From contig JAIXMO010000065.1 of the NCBI GenBank assembly GCA_025677825.1, positions 62,001 through 126,000 of the forward strand: a DNA stretch of 64,000 nt, in the 5' to 3' direction. The notes beneath the pieces were generated by a model. It saw only the letters and a program-made list of their open reading frames with translations, did no database searches and had not been told where the DNA came from. Both the position numbers and the translations under genes were made by a program. Source of the DNA: Helicostylum pulchrum. Taxonomy: Eukaryota; Mucoromycota; Mucoromycetes; Mucorales; Mucoraceae. Positions 60,135-64,000 of this stretch are shown here, piece after piece (the first letter of the stretch is position 1; each line of letters opens with the position of its first letter).

Positions 60135-62611
60135 ATGTCGCATCAATCACAGTTAAACGCTATTAACCAAGAGATCCTATCTCTGGACTCTACTATTGAG
60201 CTTCTAAAACAAGACCGGGACATACTTGTCCAACAACGCAACAAAATAATCGACGCCTTACAACAAACCGCCATTCAAAACGACCTGTCTCAAGATTCTC
60301 TCAAATACGATCAACAAGATTTCCCTTGGTCCACCGACCTTGTTGAAAAGGCTCAACAACATTTCGGTATAACGCAATTCCGCCCTTTACAATTGCCCAT
60401 CCTCAACGCCGCCATGGACCAACAACGAGACTCCTTTATTGTCTTACCTACCGGTGGTGGCAAATCGCTTTGCTATCAGTTACCTGCTCTCTTAGAAGAC
60501 GGCTTTACCATCGTTATATCACCTTTGGTATCATTAATTAAAGACCAAACCTATCAGTTAAATGAAGCTCGAATTCCTGCTGCCTATTTAACTGCCAGCT
60601 CAACAAAAGAGCACGTCAATCAAGTGTACAGAGACATGGTTCCCGAAAAGGATTCAACCACCACTGTTTATAAATTACTCTATGTCACACCAGAAAAAAT
60701 CGCTAGAAGCAAACGGTTTATGGCTCGATTAAATAAAGCGTATGATGCTGGTATGCTGACACGTATTGTAGTTGATGAAGCTCATTGTTGTTCACAACAA
60801 GGACATGATTTCAGGCAAGCTCCTTTATTTTTTTTTATTTTTTTTCTAACGTATACTTTTGTAGACCTGATTATAAGCAGTTGAATATATTAAGAGTACG
60901 TACCAGAAAAAAAAAAGAGATAAAACTGTTTCTATACATGTATAACTTACCACAAAAAAAAACAAACAAAATAGACTCTGTTTCCCAAAACAAAAATCAT
61001 GGCGTTGACAGCCACATGCCCTTGGTCTGTGATGAAGGATGTGATGAAAATTCTAAACATGAAACAACCTCATGTCAAGGAAGGTACACTCGTCTTTAGC
61101 GCACCATTATACCGTAAATATATCATCTTTTTGGGTCACATACATCTTGAAATCTAAAAAAAAAAACTGTATAGGTCCAAATCTCGTCTATAAGGTTGTA
61201 CAACGACCGGACACTGCGGATGAGACCATCCGACACATTACTCGCTGGATTCAACAGACGTACCCCAACCAGTCTGGCATCATTTACTGTTTAAGTAAAA
61301 AAGATGCCGAGGTGGTAGCTCAAAATATCATTAAAGAGAGCAAGAGATCGATCATGTGTGGAACATATCACGCCGACATGGATGAAGTAACTTTTCTTTT
61401 AGTACAACGTAAAATTTAGCGTCATTTTTTTTAAAATAATCTTTTTTTTTTTTTAGGAAGACAAAGAGTTAATCCATCAACGTTGGAGGAACAAACAACT
61501 TCAAGTGATCGTCGCTACAATTGCTTTCGGTATGGGTATTAACCATTTAGAAACTAGATTCATTATTCATCATTGCATGTCCAAGTCAGTTGAAGGATAT
61601 TATCAAGAAAGTGGTAGAGCTGGAAGAGACGGAAACAAAGCCGAATGCATAGTCTACTATCGCGGAACTGATGGTATACTATAACAATATATGTTGAATT
61701 TCCTTTTTTTTTTTTTTTAATAACAAACATATATAAACAGCTATGCGCTTATCTTCGCTTGTCGTTGGTGAAGTGACCGGAAGGTCCGGCCGTAAGTGAT
61801 TTTTTGACCTGCATCAATATTTACTTACTCTTTTATTTTTAGTTCGTGAGATGGTTAAATACGCTCAGGATTACACTACCTGCCGAAAGATAGCATTTGA
61901 AGAATACTTTTCGTTGGACTCTAGTCAAAAAGAAGGCTTGGTCAACGAGATCACACCTGACCAGGCTTGTGGCATTTGCGATAATTGTACAAGACCTACA
62001 AACTCGGTTCTATTTGAAAACATTGGACAAAAAGTGGCAACCATTGTCCGCTTATGCAACTTGTTGAAATCTGTAAATGAACGAGTCACCATGATTAAGT
62101 TGGTACAAATGTTGCAGAAGCGTGGGTTAGGTCTGATAAAATCTCGTGTTGAAGAAGATACCAATATTATGATCCCATTTGATCGTAAATATAGCGAATA
62201 CGTAAAGTAAAAAAAAAAAAAAAAAAAAAAAAATATTATCAATTTACGAAACCTGTTAATTTTTTTCCGTGTTTCATATATAGAATATTGAACGTATTAT
62301 CAATCATGCGCTTATTGAAGGTTACTTGACTGAAGACTTTAATTTTACACCTTACAACACAATCACGTAAGAAGAAGGAGAGAGTTTTGTACATATGTAC
62401 ACATTTAAACTAAAAACCTATTAGCTACATTACTGCGGGTCCAATGGCTGGAGACGTGTTGATAAATCCAGATATCGAAATAGAATTTTCATTTCTACGT
62501 AGTTCGCTTATTCAAGTAACCAATAAGAACCCAAGAAAGCGTCCACAAAAAGAACTTGTTCAAACTGCAACTAAACGTAAACTTTTACCAGAATGCATTG
62601 TATTGGACTAA
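60135..62611 (+). CDS. RecQ-family DNA helicase, RECQ1-like
   Basis: Nine exons (60135-60814, 60865-60895, 60975-61113, 61175-61386, 61457-61673, 61741-61791, 61843-62201, 62284-62366, 62425-62611) give 652 residues, close to human RECQL (649). After an N-terminal coiled coil come helicase motifs: [27 protein letters not shown] (Walker A), [20 protein letters not shown] (DEAH), [38 protein letters not shown] and [12 protein letters not shown]. The RecQ-C-terminal zinc part has [12 protein letters not shown] then ACGICDNC. No HRDC domain is present, as in RECQ1. It unwinds forked and recombination DNA in the nucleus. Two oddities are reported as findings: the first intron starts with GC (AG|GCAAGC), and the aromatic-rich loop reads SQQGHDFR, not the usual SQWGHDFR. 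Confidence 0.93.
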
Positions 62612-62922
62612 GTTAAATTTCTATTTTCAGTATTCTTTTTTATAAAAAAAAAAACTTATTGTTTCCCATTTGTGGAACGTTGTATATACCCCAACATTTT
62701 TATATTTTATTTTTTATTCCGGTAAGTCAGCAGATAGGAATGTGTATACATAGTGTTGTAGCACGGAGAAAGCGAATATCGGTCAAAAAAAAAAGGGGGG
62801 GGGGAACAAACAAGCTTGATCCAACAGCAACTCCGATTTTTTCCCTTTTAAATATCAAGCCCATTTTTTTCTTTTTCCTTTCTTTCTCTCTTTTTTTAAC
62901 AGTTCCAAAAAAATAACCAATT
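62612..62922. other. Intergenic region between two plus-strand genes
   Basis: About 310 bp with A and G runs near 62787-62805 and a pyrimidine tract directly before the next start codon. Confidence 0.3.
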
Positions 62923-64000
62923 ATGCTTTCAACTCATGCAAATAAAAAATTACGACCTAGACTTAAGGTGGTTGCAACCACATTCTCACAATCCACGCCT
63001 ACAAATATTTGCTCACCACAACGTACGGATTTTATGGACGACACACCTTACTCACCTGCTGCCTCTACAACTTCATTTATTTCCTCTGTTTCTTGGGTAG
63101 CTGAGAAATCTGCTTCTGAACTTGGTTCTTTATTAAAAAATGCCTACCGATCCTTACGCGAAAAAGAAAAGAGTAAGTATACATACATACTTTGGATATG
63201 TAAAAAGAGACCTAAACTAACAACTGGATGTATAGACTTGCTACTAGCAGCAGAAATTGGTAAATCATTATTAGAACATAACCAAAATTTAAAAAGAGAT
63301 TATGATAAATTACTACAAAACGTAAAATCCTGTGAATCAGTTACAAAACCAGCAGAAGAAAATACTTATGACCAAGATGAAAATACCACAATGCGTATAC
63401 TCTCCAGTAAAAAAGCATACGACACAATCATTGAATCACTGGAACAAAAGAACGCTGAAATCAAGAGCATGCTGGACCAAACCCAACACCACAGCGACCT
63501 CACCGAACAACAATACGAAAAAAAGCAACGTAAACTGGAATCCGAAATCGAGATACTTAAAGACCACCTTGATATTGCCGCTAATAAAATCCACGAACTT
63601 GAAGAATCCAACCAACAAAAGAGACAACAAAGAAAGAACCTGGACGAAATACGAGAATTTGAACAACAGCAAAAGACGGATGATTTATTTCTCATGAAGG
63701 AACTCACCGTGAAAATGCAAGAACTATTTACTGAAAACAAGCAACTTCAATCCTCAAAGAAGTCTGTAGAAGAAAAGCTCATCACTTCACTCCATGACCT
63801 GGAGAAACTACGATCCAATTTTGAACACTTTGAACTAACCCACCAGGGTTACTCCACCTTACAAGAATCCTTTGAACGACAAACCACACATATTAAAGAA
63901 CTAAACGACTCGTTGGAAGATCACCGACAAATTCTATCCAGACTACGTGATAAAGGATTATTACATTCAAACACAACTAGCCTGCATGACTTTGATGATA
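62923..64000 (+). CDS. Coiled-coil protein with BICD-like CC1 box, truncated by window end
   Basis: Two exons are visible (62923-63172, 63236 onward); the frame stays open to base 64000, so the C-terminus is missing. The first about 80 residues are Ser/Thr-rich (MLSTHANKKLRPRLKVVATT; SVSWVAEKSASELGSLLKNA). Exon 2 opens with NLLLAAEIGKSLLEHNQNLK, followed by about 230 residues of near-continuous coiled coil (for example KKQRKLESEIEILKDHLDIA). A-A-x-x-G within L-L-x-A-A-x-x-G-x-x-L-L-E-x-N is the CC1-box pattern of dynein-activating adaptors such as BICD2, BICDR1 and Spindly, which binds dynein light intermediate chain. That function is an inference from one short motif. Other long coiled-coil proteins (septal, spindle-pole or golgin) remain possible. 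Confidence 0.65.
   Translation, partial: MLSTHANKKLRPRLKVVATTFSQSTPTNICSPQRTDFMDDTPYSPAASTTSFISSVSWVAEKSASELGSLLKNAYRSLREKEKSKYTYILWICKKRPKLTTGCIDLLLAAEIGKSLLEHNQNLKRDYDKLLQNVKSCESVTKPAEENTYDQDENTTMRILSSKKAYDTIIESLEQKNAEIKSMLDQTQHHSDLTEQQYEKKQRKLESEIEILKDHLDIAANKIHELEESNQQKRQQRKNLDEIREFEQQQKTDDLFLMKELTVKMQELFTENKQLQSSKKSVEEKLITSLHDLEKLRSNFEHFELTHQGYSTLQESFERQTTHIKELNDSLEDHRQILSRLRDKGLLHSNTTSLHDFDD

Overview
The window is nuclear DNA from a filamentous fungus, most likely an early-diverging Mucoromycota (Mucorales-type) species. The evidence is the high A+T content, very frequent poly-A/poly-T runs, many short introns (mostly 50-80 bp, GT-AG, one GC-AG) and the gene set: Boi-type polarity protein, Ras-GEF with SH3 and WW domains, Fmp27/Hobbit, GT34 glycosyltransferase, PY-motif arrestin, Fanzor relic. 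No species can be named from sequence alone. All exon-intron structures here were built by eye from splice sites and reading-frame continuity. Most complete models close exactly in frame, but none has been checked against RNA or a database.

Layout. 0.4-0.7 kb: a tiny Cmc4 gene (minus). 1.4-4.5 kb: SH3-SAM-PH-CH polarity protein (plus). 4.7-5.9 kb: TDT-family sulfite/C4-dicarboxylate transporter (minus). 6.5-8.7 kb: NADPH-cytochrome P450 reductase (minus). 8.7-13.8 kb: gene-poor, with a decayed gene on the minus strand. 13.8-17.7 kb: ELP4, a Golgi GT31-like/GT34 glycosyltransferase and synaptobrevin (all plus). 17.8-19.1 kb: TBC-domain protein (minus). 21.2-24.4 kb: F-box protein and an unknown protein (plus). 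24.7-26.8 kb: endonuclease/exonuclease/phosphatase-family protein and a small two-helix membrane protein (minus). 26.8-30.6 kb: gene-poor, with a broken Fanzor (eukaryotic TnpB) gene and an 87-bp tandem duplication. 30.6-33.0 kb: arrestin-like adaptor (minus). 34.1-36.5 kb: COQ10 and proteasome alpha5 (plus). 36.6-42.2 kb: proline-rich, probably tail-anchored protein and a large Ras-GEF (minus). 42.2-46.4 kb: gene-poor, one possible transposase relic. 46.5-59.9 kb: fatty-acid 2-hydroxylase, DNA polymerase epsilon subunit B, FMP27 and a homeobox factor (all minus). 60.1-62.6 kb: RECQ1-like helicase (plus). 62.9 kb to the window end: a truncated coiled-coil gene with a BICD-like CC1 box (plus).

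There is no operon-like logic; most genes are conserved housekeeping functions. A loose theme is polarised growth and membrane traffic: Boi-like scaffold, Ras-GEF, synaptobrevin, TBC protein, arrestin adaptor, Fmp27 lipid bridge and the possible dynein adaptor. Mitochondria are served by Cmc4, Coq10 and possibly the small two-helix protein.

The observations most worth follow-up are the Fanzor RNA-guided-nuclease relic, the possible fungal dynein-activating adaptor, the degenerate-GT31/GT34 fusion, the synaptobrevin start codon split by an intron (AT|G), the Boi-like protein with a C-terminal calponin-homology domain, and the RecQ helicase lacking the usual tryptophan of its aromatic-rich loop. 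No CRISPR array, rRNA or convincing tRNA was found.
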